A stretch of DNA of 64,000 nt from Marinobacter psychrophilus (GCF_001043175.1 NZ_CP011494.1:2976001-3040000); one strand, 5' to 3'. Shown: positions 44,849 through 54,053, counted from the stretch's first letter. Numbers and translations: made by a program. The notes: generated by a model from the letters alone, not told the origin.

Positions 44849-46141
44849 ATGACTAAAACACTAGAGCCCGTCCATACATCCGACGAGCTGCCACCTTCGA
44901 CCAGTGTGGTGATTATCGGCGGTGGCATTGTTGGTGTGACGGCCGCACTGGCGTTGGCAGAGCGCAACATACCGGTGGTATTACTGGAAAAAGGCCAAAT
45001 CGCCGGCGAGCAATCGTCTCGCAACCTCGGGTGGATTCGTAAAACCAGCCGTCACGCTGAAGACGTCACGCTGGCCCAAGCTGCGGATCGGCTGTGGGCC
45101 GAAATGCCCGAGCGCATCGGCAGCACCGTTGGATACCGCCAAACCGGCATCATGTTTCTGGCCCGATCGCAGGAACAAATGGCCATTCACGAAGCCTGGC
45201 ACCAATCCGTCGCTTCATTAAAACTGGATTCTCAACTGCTCACACCTGGCGAGATCGACTGCCATGTTCCCGGTGGTAAAGGCAGCTGGAAAGGCGGTAT
45301 CTACACGCCATCCGATGGCCGCGCGGAACCCGCCATTGCCGCCAGTGCTATCGCTCGGGCAGCCGTAAAAAAAGGGGCCACACTGATTCAGAACTGTGCC
45401 GTGCGCACGCTCTCCCTCTCTGCTGGCAAAGTTGCCGGGGTGGTAACCGAAAAAGGCGAAATCCGATGCGACCAAGTACTGCTGGCCGGTGGCGCCTGGT
45501 CAGGTCGCTTCCTGAAAAACATGGGCGTCTCCTTGCCGACCCTGCCCCTGATTTGTTCTGTTCTACGTACCCGGCCTATGGACGGCCCCACCGATATCGC
45601 AGTGGGCGGCCCCGATTTTTCCTTCCGTAAACACCAGGACGGTGGCTACATCATTACCCAGCGGGGCAGACTTGACGCGCCAATAACACTGGACCATCTG
45701 CTGATTGGCTGGCGCTATCTGGATCAACTACGAAGCCAGCGCAGTTCCCTCAACATCAGCTTTGGCCGGGCCTTTTTCAAGGACCTCGCGCTCGCCCGGC
45801 GCTGGGGGGCGACCAACAAATCTCCGTTCGAACGCATCCGCACCATGAACCCGGACGTCAACCCTGCACTCAATCAGGATGCCCTTAGCAATCTTACGGC
45901 CGCCTGGCCCGTGTTTGCCCAGGCTGAAGTGGCGGAAGCCTGGGCTGGTCTGATTGATGTAACACCAGACTCCATCCCCGTAATCGATCACGTTAACGCT
46001 ATTCCCGGCCTGATAGTCGCAACCGGTTTTTCCGGCCACGGCTTCGGAACCGGACCCGCTGCCGGGCAGCTGGCAGCAGACCTGTTAACGGATACAACTC
46101 CCATTATTGATCCGACTCCCTATCGGTTCGACCGATTCTGA
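44849..46141 (+). CDS. FAD-dependent amine/D-amino-acid oxidase-type protein (DAO family)
   Basis: A 430-residue flavoprotein. FAD-binding VVIIGGGIVGVTAALALAER (GGGIVG at 24-29) is followed by SSRNLGWIRK. ARAAVKKGATLIQNCAVRTL belongs to the FAD domain, and the C-terminal GLIVATGFSGHGFGTGPAAG completes the flavin site. It resembles glycine oxidase/DadA-like enzymes that deaminate amino acids or amines. It follows the mu-crystallin-like gene by 98 bases and precedes an APC permease by 37, so the three form an operon. The substrate may be a biogenic amine or an amino-acid derivative. Confidence 0.87.
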   Translation: MTKTLEPVHTSDELPPSTSVVIIGGGIVGVTAALALAERNIPVVLLEKGQIAGEQSSRNLGWIRKTSRHAEDVTLAQAADRLWAEMPERIGSTVGYRQTGIMFLARSQEQMAIHEAWHQSVASLKLDSQLLTPGEIDCHVPGGKGSWKGGIYTPSDGRAEPAIAASAIARAAVKKGATLIQNCAVRTLSLSAGKVAGVVTEKGEIRCDQVLLAGGAWSGRFLKNMGVSLPTLPLICSVLRTRPMDGPTDIAVGGPDFSFRKHQDGGYIITQRGRLDAPITLDHLLIGWRYLDQLRSQRSSLNISFGRAFFKDLALARRWGATNKSPFERIRTMNPDVNPALNQDALSNLTAAWPVFAQAEVAEAWAGLIDVTPDSIPVIDHVNAIPGLIVATGFSGHGFGTGPAAGQLAADLLTDTTPIIDPTPYRFDRF

Positions 46142-46178
46142 CATCGCCTGAATTGTGCCTACAAATGAGGAAAGAAGA

Positions 46179-47585
46179 ATGAGCAATATAGGAAACATAG
46201 AAAGCACGATCACCACTGCCAAAACAGTTGATCGAAGCGCCGCAAAACCACTGAAGATGGGCTTACCAACCATGATGGCCATCGCGATCGGGCTGGTAAT
46301 TGTCCAGGGCGCGATGATTTCAGCAACCCAGGGTATCGGCATAGGTGGCATGAGCTTCATTGCCGCCATGGTGATGGCCCTGATCATCGCTCAATTCAAC
46401 GCCATGAGTTTTGCCGAGTTGTCGCTGATGTTTCCGCAAGAAGGCACCTTGGCCACCTATACCCAAAAAGCAATCGGACACTTCCCGGCCATTCTCGTTG
46501 TGTTTGCGGGATACGTAATGGTGGCGCTACTGGCCATGCCGGTGGAAATGTTCCTGGTCGATGTCATGCTGGGCGAGCTACTACCCGGATTCCTGCCCGA
46601 AAAAGTCGCACCGCTGCTGATTCTGGCGGCTCTAGTCATCACCAATCTAGTGGGTTCGGACATTTTTGCCCGCGTTCAAAATCTGCTTGCCTTTATCCTG
46701 GTGACTGCGCTGATCCTGCTGGGACTGCTGGCCATCACGGGTATCAGTGAACCACACCCGGTGCTAACCGGTACCCCGGTAGACTGGAGCTTTGGCGGCG
46801 TAATGGACGGCAGTTTTATTAGCCTGGTGGCCCTGGCCATGTGGCTGGTAGTGGGCGTTGAATATATTTGCCCGTTGATCAATGACGTAAAAAACCCGCA
46901 GAAAAATATCCCTCGAGCAATGCACCTGTCCTTGTTCGCGATTTTCTTTATCTTTTTGGCCTTCGTCATTGGCGCGAGCTTCTACCTGGACACAGAAACC
47001 CTGACCGGATCGCCCATTCCCTACCTGGACTATGCCAATGCCGTGTTTGGCAAGAGTGGCCTGCTTATCGCCACGGTAATGGCGTTGGCAGCCACCTGCA
47101 GCACCGTTAACACCCTACTGGCTGCGATTCCACGCATGCTGCACGGCATGGCCATGCAGGGCCAGGCATTTCCGCAACTTAAAGCCACTAACCGCTTTAA
47201 TGTTCCCTGGGTAGCAACCCTGATGATTGCAGCATTGACCACCATTCCGTTCATGCTCGTTAACATCGATTCCCTGATCACCCTGGTAATTGCGGCCACA
47301 ACCAGCTATCTGATCGCCTACATGGTGGCCCATATCAACGTGATGGTTTTGCGCAAGCGCATGCCTGACCACAAGCGTCCCTACCGCACCCCTTTCTACC
47401 CACTGCCACAGGTGCTTGGCATTGCCGCCATGATCTTTGTCGCCCTGAACAACTCCCCTACCCCCGAAATGACCGTTGCGGTTTACAGCATTACCGGAGC
47501 CATCCTGCTGGTGCTTGGCGTGATCTCCGCGCTATGGGTCAAGTTTTATATGAAACGCGGGCTATTTGAGCCAGATACGCATTAA
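46179..47585 (+). CDS. APC-superfamily amino acid/amine permease
   Basis: A 468-residue, twelve-helix permease. Helix 1 carries MMAIAIGLVIVQGAMISATQ and GIGIGGMSFI, and other APC marks include MSFAELSLMFPQEGTLATYTQ and NDVKNPQKNIPRAM in the loop after helix 6. The ATG at 46179 has GAGGA upstream. It is the third gene of the operon at 43611-48117 and probably imports the compound that the two upstream enzymes degrade. Confidence 0.88.
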   Translation: MSNIGNIESTITTAKTVDRSAAKPLKMGLPTMMAIAIGLVIVQGAMISATQGIGIGGMSFIAAMVMALIIAQFNAMSFAELSLMFPQEGTLATYTQKAIGHFPAILVVFAGYVMVALLAMPVEMFLVDVMLGELLPGFLPEKVAPLLILAALVITNLVGSDIFARVQNLLAFILVTALILLGLLAITGISEPHPVLTGTPVDWSFGGVMDGSFISLVALAMWLVVGVEYICPLINDVKNPQKNIPRAMHLSLFAIFFIFLAFVIGASFYLDTETLTGSPIPYLDYANAVFGKSGLLIATVMALAATCSTVNTLLAAIPRMLHGMAMQGQAFPQLKATNRFNVPWVATLMIAALTTIPFMLVNIDSLITLVIAATTSYLIAYMVAHINVMVLRKRMPDHKRPYRTPFYPLPQVLGIAAMIFVALNNSPTPEMTVAVYSITGAILLVLGVISALWVKFYMKRGLFEPDTH

Positions 47586-47631
47586 CCCGAAATTCAGTTA
47601 ACACGCACTCTACTCATGGAGGAACGAGCAA

Positions 47632-48117
47632 ATGAATAGAATACTCAAACCGACGTTATTCACGATGCTGATCGGTTCAACAATCGCCGCAGCCCCGGGC
47701 GTGGCCTCGGCTTACAACCTCGTAGACAAAGACGAGTCCGCGCTGAACCTGGATATTGAACTGGTCCTCGGCCATTTCAGCAGCGGTGAAACTTATGGGA
47801 ATAGTGATGCCAGCCCATCCTGGACAGAGGGTTACGCAAAGTACGGCCTGTCTGGCAGTCACTCCATCGGCAGCGGCACTCTTTTTGGCGCTGTTAACGC
47901 GCTTTCGTCAGGCACCTGTGGGGACGGTGACGCACTGGGCGTTACCAATGGCGACAACGACGCCACCGAGCTCGACCTATGGGTCGAGTGGGCCGCCATG
48001 GATCATTTAATCATTAGCCCGCTGATGGGTTTCTATACCCCGGACTCCAGCGCCAGTAACCAGGGTAACGACGATACCAACATTTATGCTCAAGTAATTG
48101 CGGTCGTTCCATTCTGA
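47632..48117 (+). CDS. Outer-membrane porin, internally shortened
   Basis: A 161-residue protein with a signal peptide (cleaved near GVASA) that begins like a full porin, NLVDKDESALNLDIELVLGHFSSGETYG. It then jumps from ALGVTNGD to the last strands DLWVEWAAMDHLIISPLMGFYTPD and ends IYAQVIAVVPF, with the aromatic last residue that guides barrel assembly. Related outer-membrane porins are several hundred residues long, so some 250-300 residues appear to be deleted in frame. The frame is intact and the ribosome site (GGAGG) is good. A working barrel is doubtful. Confidence 0.7.
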   Translation: MNRILKPTLFTMLIGSTIAAAPGVASAYNLVDKDESALNLDIELVLGHFSSGETYGNSDASPSWTEGYAKYGLSGSHSIGSGTLFGAVNALSSGTCGDGDALGVTNGDNDATELDLWVEWAAMDHLIISPLMGFYTPDSSASNQGNDDTNIYAQVIAVVPF

Positions 48118-48189
48118 GGGCAACAGCAGAACGACTGGCACTGTTGATCAGCATAGCTCTGACAACAGTTAAAACCGCCGCTTTAAACC

Positions 48190-48222
48190 TTGGTTGTTCA
48201 GGCGAAACGCCTGAACAACCAA
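48190..48222. other. Perfect 15-bp hairpin downstream of porin and MDR genes
   Basis: TTGGTTGTTCAGGCG-AAA-CGCCTGAACAACCAA, a perfect 15-base stem with a 3-base loop, lies between convergent genes. It has no clear T tract on either side, so it is either a rho-independent terminator lacking the usual tail, an RNA-stabilising hairpin, or a protein-binding palindrome. Confidence 0.75.
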
Positions 48223-48260
48223 ATACCGATCACCTCAAGGGGTAATGGGTAGTTTCGCAA

Positions 48261-49256
48261 TCAAAGCCTCACCATCAGCTTACCTTTGTTGTCACCGGTC
48301 AGGAACAGACTCAGACCGCCCATGGCCGACTCCAACCCCTCCAGAACGTGTGCCCGGTATTTGACCTCCCCGCGCTGAACATAAGGCGCAAGTTTCGCCT
48401 GCAGCTCTCCTGCCTTATGCATGTGATCGGGCATAGTGAAACCCTGAATGCTAAGGCGTTTTTTGATGATTCGCATCCAGTTGGGGCCGGGGCTCGGGTG
48501 TGCGGAGGTGTAATCAGCAATCATGCCGCACACCACAATACGGCCGTGCGCGTTCATCCGCTCGAACACAGCGTTTTGGATCGGGCCACCGGTGTTCTCG
48601 AAGTAAACATCGACACCGTCTGGTGCCAGCTCATCCAGTTTCGCGCCCAGGTCGTCGATTTTGTAGTTCACGGCACCGTCAAAGCCGAGCTCGTTGATTA
48701 TCCAGCCTGCTTTCTCATCGCTACCGACCACGCCGATTACCCGTAAGCCTTCGGCTTTCGCCAGCTGGCCAACAATCGAGCCAACGGAGCCAGCCGCGCC
48801 GGACACCACCAGCGTTTCACCCGCTTTCGGATCACCGCAGCCAAACAAACCCTGAGTGGCCGTCAGCCCTGGAAGGGCAAATACCGACAGCGCCATTTCC
48901 GGTGGTATTTTCTTGTCGACCTTGTTCACGCCTGTTCCGTCTGTGAGGGCCATTTCCTGCCAGCCAAACATCCCCATCACTTGGTCGCCCACGGCGAAAT
49001 CAGCGTGATTGGAGGCAACCACCTCACCAATGCCTGACGAACGCATCACTGTGCCCAACTCTACACGCGGAATGTAACTGTCGGTGTCGGCGGTCATCCA
49101 GCCCATCATGGCGGGGTCAAGGGACATATAAGCCTGTTTGACCAAAAATTCGCCGTCGGCCGGTTGTGGCGTTGTTTTCTCCACCATCTCAAACAATTCC
49201 GGGCCGATATGACCCTCGTTCCGTTTCACCAGATTAATCGCTTTGTAGGTACCCAT
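48261..49256 (-). CDS. NADP-dependent oxidoreductase, MDR/leukotriene B4 12-hydroxydehydrogenase type (paralogue 1)
   Basis: A 331-residue zinc-free medium-chain reductase. It begins GTYKAINLVKRNEG and has KQAYMSLDPAMMGWM, SGAAGSVGSIVGQLAKAEG as Rossmann motif, VDVYFENTGG and GPNWMRIIKKRLSIQGF, all typical of enal/ketone reductases such as CurA (YncB). It is about 85% identical by eye to the gene at 53058-54053. The start at 49256 has AGGAG ten bases upstream. It is divergent from a LysR gene, which likely regulates it. Confidence 0.9.
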   Translation of the reverse strand: MGTYKAINLVKRNEGHIGPELFEMVEKTTPQPADGEFLVKQAYMSLDPAMMGWMTADTDSYIPRVELGTVMRSSGIGEVVASNHADFAVGDQVMGMFGWQEMALTDGTGVNKVDKKIPPEMALSVFALPGLTATQGLFGCGDPKAGETLVVSGAAGSVGSIVGQLAKAEGLRVIGVVGSDEKAGWIINELGFDGAVNYKIDDLGAKLDELAPDGVDVYFENTGGPIQNAVFERMNAHGRIVVCGMIADYTSAHPSPGPNWMRIIKKRLSIQGFTMPDHMHKAGELQAKLAPYVQRGEVKYRAHVLEGLESAMGGLSLFLTGDNKGKLMVRL

Positions 49257-49340
49257 AACTATGATTCTCCTGTGATGACTTGTGGCCCAATTGTCCGCCA
49301 TTGATTAGTAGACTTTAAGACAGCTAAAAGAGAAACTTTA

Positions 49341-49355
49341 TTGTCATAAAGACAA
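49341..49355. promoter_or_regulatory. Candidate LysR operator TTGTC-N5-GACAA
   Basis: TTGTCATAAAGACAA, a perfect interrupted palindrome, lies between the divergent MDR and LysR genes, 36 bases before the lysR start. A degenerate copy (TTGCCATAAAGACAC) lies before the second MDR paralogue at 54138-54152. LysR-type factors commonly bind such 15-bp T-N11-A type palindromes. Confidence 0.6.
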
Positions 49356-49390
49356 AAATAGATCGTTCAGACGGAACAACAGGAGAAAAC

Positions 49391-50290
49391 GTGGACCAGT
49401 TGAGAGCAATCCGCTATTTCGTAAAAGTGGCAGAAACCGGCAGCTTTAGCCGCGCGTCGGAACATTTCGGAGTGCCGCCTTCGTCATTGTCACGACGGGT
49501 GGCCGACCTGGAAGCACACTTGGGCACCAGCCTACTCAAGCGCTCCACTCGCGTGGTAAAACTAACCGAAATTGGCCAGAACTATTATGCGCAGGTGTGC
49601 CATATACTTTCGCAACTGGAAGCCACGGATGAGGCGGTCGGCCAGTACCAGTCTCGCCCCATAGGCCGATTGCGCATAAGCTCCATGGTCGGCTTTGGGG
49701 AAACCATATTTTTGCCGTTGATGGATCGATTCAGCGCGCGTTATCCCGACATTACGCTCGACATCACCCTGACCGACTCGCTCAGCGTGCTCAACCGAGA
49801 TGATGTGGACCTGGCGATTCGCGGAGGTTTCGCACCCGACGAACGAGTTATCGCTACGCGCTTGATGGACAACCACTTTATAGCTGTCGCCTCCCCCACT
49901 TACCTGAAACGTTTTGGCAATCCCCGCAAACCGAGTGACCTGTGTAACCATAAAGGCCTGTATTTTCGAACGCCCCAGGGCCCGACACCGTGGCTGTGCG
50001 AAGTAGATGGCCGCCTGCAGGACGTCTCCGCCCCCGCCGCCGCGATCAGTAATTCCGGACACTGGCTACGCGATAAAGCCGAGCGTGGCGAGGGCATTCT
50101 GCTACTGCCACGATGGGTGCTGGAGCCCTTTCTGCAAAAAGGCTCCCTGGTACCACTGGCGCTATCGCCACTGTTGAGGGTAACACCCGACCCAGACCTG
50201 GCGATTTACCTGCTATATCGCGAGACCCGCTATCAGGTTCCAAAAATCAGGGTAGCGGTGGATTTTCTGATTGATGAGATGGGGGCTTAA
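49391..50290 (+). CDS. LysR-family transcriptional regulator
   Basis: A 299-residue LTTR. The N-terminal winged helix-turn-helix is AIRYFVKVAETGSFSRASEH followed by FGVPPSSLSRRVADLEAHLG. The effector domain contains PIGRLRISSMVGFGETIF and DVDLAIRGG. The start is GTG, six bases after AGGAG. It is read divergently from MDR paralogue 1, with a palindrome between, and so most likely controls that gene and perhaps the paralogous operon at 54053-51968. Confidence 0.92.
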   Translation: MDQLRAIRYFVKVAETGSFSRASEHFGVPPSSLSRRVADLEAHLGTSLLKRSTRVVKLTEIGQNYYAQVCHILSQLEATDEAVGQYQSRPIGRLRISSMVGFGETIFLPLMDRFSARYPDITLDITLTDSLSVLNRDDVDLAIRGGFAPDERVIATRLMDNHFIAVASPTYLKRFGNPRKPSDLCNHKGLYFRTPQGPTPWLCEVDGRLQDVSAPAAAISNSGHWLRDKAERGEGILLLPRWVLEPFLQKGSLVPLALSPLLRVTPDPDLAIYLLYRETRYQVPKIRVAVDFLIDEMGA

Positions 50291-50579
50291 GCAAAAGAAG
50301 CTGCGACCCACAGCGAGTGGGGCAGGAATGTAAGCTGGAACAATCGCTGCAGAGGCCATTAACGCTGCCAAGATAGACCTCTCCGGGCTTTTCACGCTGT
50401 CCGGCACATAAAATATGCTAGTGTATCTGTCACTTTTCCCCCACGAGTAACCGGGGCACAGACGCTGTCCAAACCGTACTTTTACCGGGGCAACGCCCAG
50501 GAAATGACCATCGGGTGGTGTATGAGCCAAGAAATCTGCTCGATAATACCGCAACCCAGAACTCAAGCAGGACAAACAC

Positions 50580-51797
50580 ATGATGTACATTGCTCACGAG
50601 ATAGGCCGCGCTGCGATGAAGCCTATGCGCATGGTCACCAGCGCCCATAGCACCTTGCTCCAACACCGCCTGAGCCCCTTATCCCGCATTCCCGGTTCAC
50701 GCAGCATCGCCTCGGCTTACGATGTGTTCGGAGATCTCACCCGTCGTTACTCGAAACCGGCTTTCAATCTGCCTACAACCCTCTGTGACGGCCAGCAAGT
50801 TGACGTTCATGAAGCCATCTTATGCCGCAAGCCGTTTGCGCAGCTCAAACACTTCCAACGCGACGTAGCGCGGCCAGATGACCCAAAACTGCTGATCGTC
50901 GCGCCGCTGTCCGGCCACTTTGCCTCGCTTTTGCGTGGCACCGTGGAGGCCATGTTGCCGGATCATGACGTGTACATTACCGACTGGCGCGATGCCTGCA
51001 AGGTTCCGCTGTCAAAAGGCGATTTTGGTCTTGATGATTACATCGATTACGTCATTGACTTCATTGCCCACCTGGGGCCAGACACCCATGTACTGGCCGT
51101 CTGCCAACCAGTGGTACCAGTGCTTGCAGCCACCGCCATCATGGCCGAGGATGGCCACCCCGCAGCACCTCGCTCGCTGACGTTGATGAGCGGCCCCGTC
51201 GACGGTCGCGTTGACCCCACCGCGCCGTGTAAAGTGGCGACCGAACACAATCTGGCGTGGTTCAAGCGCAATCTGGTTCACTCGGTACCCGCACCCTACC
51301 CCGGAGCCATGCGCAAGGTTTACCCCGGATTTCTTCAGCTGACCGGGTTTGTAAACATGAATTTCGACCGTCACGTTGATGCGTATCGCGGGCTGTTCAG
51401 ATCCATTCGCGACAACGAGACCGAGAAGGTCAGCCGTCACCGTGAGTTCTATAACGAGTATCTGGCGGTAATGGATTTACCAGCCACCTATTATCTCGAC
51501 ACCATAGAACGCATTTTTCAGGAATTTCACCTAGCCCGGGGTTGTTTCAAACACCGCGGGCGCCTGGTGAACCCGGCGGCTATTCGTGACACCGCTCTGA
51601 TGACTGTCGAAGGTGAGAAAGACGACATTTCGAGCCCCGGACAAACCCGGGCCGCGCAAGATCTGTGCGTCAATGTACCAGACTCCCGCCGACTGCATCA
51701 CCTGCAACCAGACGTTGGCCATTACGGTGTCTTCAACGGCCGTAAATGGCGCGAATCCATTGCGCCGCGGTTACGGGACTTCATCCGCGCCGCCTAA
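50580..51797 (+). CDS. phaZ: Intracellular polyhydroxyalkanoate depolymerase
   Basis: A 405-residue protein of the PHB_depoly_PhaZ group. It shows KLLIVAPLSGHFASLLRGTV, VYITDWRDACKVP, the active-site region HVLAVCQPVVPVL (nucleophilic Cys in place of Ser), MSGPVDGRVDPT and the terminal HLQPDVGHYGVFNGRKW with catalytic His. It degrades stored poly(3-hydroxybutyrate). The start ATG at 50580 has AGGA seven bases upstream; ATG 50583 is a near alternative. It fits a cell that accumulates PHA, but the synthase is not in this window. Confidence 0.92.
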   Translation: MMYIAHEIGRAAMKPMRMVTSAHSTLLQHRLSPLSRIPGSRSIASAYDVFGDLTRRYSKPAFNLPTTLCDGQQVDVHEAILCRKPFAQLKHFQRDVARPDDPKLLIVAPLSGHFASLLRGTVEAMLPDHDVYITDWRDACKVPLSKGDFGLDDYIDYVIDFIAHLGPDTHVLAVCQPVVPVLAATAIMAEDGHPAAPRSLTLMSGPVDGRVDPTAPCKVATEHNLAWFKRNLVHSVPAPYPGAMRKVYPGFLQLTGFVNMNFDRHVDAYRGLFRSIRDNETEKVSRHREFYNEYLAVMDLPATYYLDTIERIFQEFHLARGCFKHRGRLVNPAAIRDTALMTVEGEKDDISSPGQTRAAQDLCVNVPDSRRLHHLQPDVGHYGVFNGRKWRESIAPRLRDFIRAA

Positions 51798-51967
51798 CCG
51801 GTTGATGTGTGCCGAGTCTTTATAATGCAGAAAGACAGCGCGTGAGCGCTTAAAAAAAGCTAGGTTATAGCTCTTATACTTACTAGCTATGACTTAGCTT
51901 CAACCAAAACTTTCAGCAATTTTCGTACGATCTAAATGACTGTGAATTTCTTATATAACGACGTCTG

Positions 51968-53026
51968 TTATGTCTGAACAATGATCTTCACGGCTGACTC
52001 ATTGTTGTGAATCAGCCTCTCGAAACCTTCAGCCACCAAATCATCAAGTTTAATTCGTTGGGTAATGAAAGGTTCCAAATTAACTTTGCCTTCCTCTACC
52101 AGCTTAATGGTTTCTGCATGGTTGTTTGCGTAAGCAATGGTTCCACGCACGTCCAGTTCTTTCATCACAACGCTGTGTACATTCACCGTCGCTGGGTGGC
52201 TCCAAATCGATACAATAACAACGGTCCCGCCCGGTTTTGTCGTCTCTACCAGCGTATCCAGCACTTCATTGATGCTGCTGCACTCAAAAGAAACATCCAC
52301 ACCCCGATCTTTGGTAATTTTCATAACCTCTTCGGTTACGTTGACTTCGGAGGGATCCAAAACATAATCCGCAACGCCGGTCTCTTTCGCTTTTTCCTTA
52401 CGCTTTGCGCTCAACTCCGTGAGGATAACGGTTATACCCTTAGCCTTTAACACAGCCCCCAATAACAGGCCAATAGGCCCGCCACCGCCAACCAGAGCAA
52501 TATCACCGGCCTTAGCGCCACTGCGAACAAACGCATGATAGCCAACCGTAAGAGGTTCAATCAAAGCGGCTTGATCGAGGGGAATGGCGGCGGAAATCGG
52601 ATGCACCCAGCGACGCTTGACTGCGATTTTTTCGGATAAGCCGCCACCGTTGCCACCAAGGCCAATAAAGTTCATGTTTTTGGACAACTGGTAACTCTGA
52701 CCCGGACCCGTGTCCACATCATCCGCAATAATATAAGGTTCAACCACAACGTGCTGACCGATTTCAATATCGTCTACACCGTCACCAACAGCATAAACCA
52801 CACCTGAAAACTCATGCCCCATTGTTATTGGCGCAGATTCCCCTGAGACCGGATGGGGGTGGCCGCACGGCGGAATAAAGATGGGCCCCTCCATAAATTC
52901 ATGCAAATCGGTACCACAGATACCGCACCAGGCTACATCTATGCCCACAGTGCCGGGTTCTATCGTCGGTTCGGGGATATTTTCAATCCGGATATCCCCT
53001 TTGTCATAAAAACGAGCAGCTTTCAT
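51968..53026 (-). CDS. 2,3-butanediol dehydrogenase-type zinc alcohol dehydrogenase
   Basis: A 352-residue MDR dehydrogenase with catalytic-zinc residues Cys in CGICGTD, His/Glu in GHEFSG and Glu in VVEPYI. It lacks the four-cysteine structural zinc site, as do butanediol dehydrogenases of Bacillus type. Seen: FIPPCGHPHPVSGESAPITM, NFIGLGGNGGGLSE, GGGGPIGLLLGAVLKAKG and ECSSINEVLDTLV. It oxidises 2,3-butanediol or acetoin-like diols, by family. It follows MDR paralogue 2 by 31 bases with an AAGGAG site, so the two are co-transcribed. Base composition looks more AT-rich than its neighbours, and transfer is possible. Confidence 0.87.
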   Translation of the reverse strand: MKAARFYDKGDIRIENIPEPTIEPGTVGIDVAWCGICGTDLHEFMEGPIFIPPCGHPHPVSGESAPITMGHEFSGVVYAVGDGVDDIEIGQHVVVEPYIIADDVDTGPGQSYQLSKNMNFIGLGGNGGGLSEKIAVKRRWVHPISAAIPLDQAALIEPLTVGYHAFVRSGAKAGDIALVGGGGPIGLLLGAVLKAKGITVILTELSAKRKEKAKETGVADYVLDPSEVNVTEEVMKITKDRGVDVSFECSSINEVLDTLVETTKPGGTVVIVSIWSHPATVNVHSVVMKELDVRGTIAYANNHAETIKLVEEGKVNLEPFITQRIKLDDLVAEGFERLIHNNESAVKIIVQT

Positions 53027-53057
53027 TTGAATCTCCTTGCTTTTAATTGAAAAAACT

Positions 53058-54053
53058 CTAGATCTTCACCATCAACTTGCCCTTGTTACCACCGCTCAGG
53101 AACAGGTTCAGGCCGTCCATAGCCGACTCCAGTCCGTCCAGAACGTGGGTTCGATATTTGATATCGCCGTTCTGAACGTAAGGGGCCAGTTTGGCTTGCA
53201 GCTCCTGCGCCTTGTGCATGTGGTCAGGCATAGTAAAGCCTTGAATGGTCAGGCGTTTTTTGATGATACGCATCCAGCTTGGGCCAGGGCGTGGGGTTTC
53301 GGCGGTGTAATCGGCAATCATCCCGCACACCACAATACGGCCGTGCGCATTCATGCGGTCGAACACGCAGTGCTGAATCGGGCCACCGGTGTTTTCGAAA
53401 TACACATCAATGCCATTCGGCACCAGTTCATCCAGTTTCGCGTTCAGGTCGTCGGTCTTATAATTCACGGCACCGTCGAAACCAAGCTCGTTAATAATCC
53501 AGTCCGCTTTCTCTTGGCTGCCAACGACACCAATAACCCGCAGGCCTTCAGCTTTCGCCAGCTGGCCAACAATCGAGCCGACCGAGCCTGCCGCTCCGGA
53601 CACCACCAGCGTTTCACCCGACTTGGGATGGCCACAGCCGAACAGCCCCTGAGTGGCGGTCAGCCCCGGCAGTGCAAACACTGCCAGCGCCATTTCCGGT
53701 GGTATTTTTTTATCCACCTTGTTGATGCCTTTGCCGTCGGTCAGAGCCATTTCCTGCCAGCCGAACATTCCTGTCACCTGATCGCCCACGGCAAAATCAG
53801 CGTGCCTGGATGCAACCACCTCACCAACGCCGGATGAACGCATCACCGTCCCAAGTTCCACCGGTGGGATGTAGCTGTCGGTGTCGCCTGTCATCCAACC
53901 CATCATGGCCGGGTCCATAGACATGAAAGCTTGCTTAACCAGAAATTCGCCGTCGCCAGGTTCCGGCACGGTTTTTTCCACCACCTCGAACAGCTCCGGT
54001 CCCGGTTTTCCCTTGAGGTGCCTCACCAAGTTGATCGCTTTATAGGTACTCAT
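53058..54053 (-). CDS. NADP-dependent oxidoreductase, MDR type (paralogue 2)
   Basis: A 331-residue close paralogue of the product of 48261-49256. Same motifs: STYKAINLVR start, KQAFMSMDPAMMGWM, SGAAGSVGSIVGQLAK, VYFENTGG, RIIKKRLTIQGF. Differences are scattered and conservative, so both should be active. I prefer the ATG at 54053, since it aligns with paralogue 1 and has AGGAG ten bases upstream; ATG 54059 is possible. It heads a two-gene operon with the butanediol dehydrogenase. Confidence 0.9.
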   Translation of the reverse strand: MSTYKAINLVRHLKGKPGPELFEVVEKTVPEPGDGEFLVKQAFMSMDPAMMGWMTGDTDSYIPPVELGTVMRSSGVGEVVASRHADFAVGDQVTGMFGWQEMALTDGKGINKVDKKIPPEMALAVFALPGLTATQGLFGCGHPKSGETLVVSGAAGSVGSIVGQLAKAEGLRVIGVVGSQEKADWIINELGFDGAVNYKTDDLNAKLDELVPNGIDVYFENTGGPIQHCVFDRMNAHGRIVVCGMIADYTAETPRPGPSWMRIIKKRLTIQGFTMPDHMHKAQELQAKLAPYVQNGDIKYRTHVLDGLESAMDGLNLFLSGGNKGKLMVKI

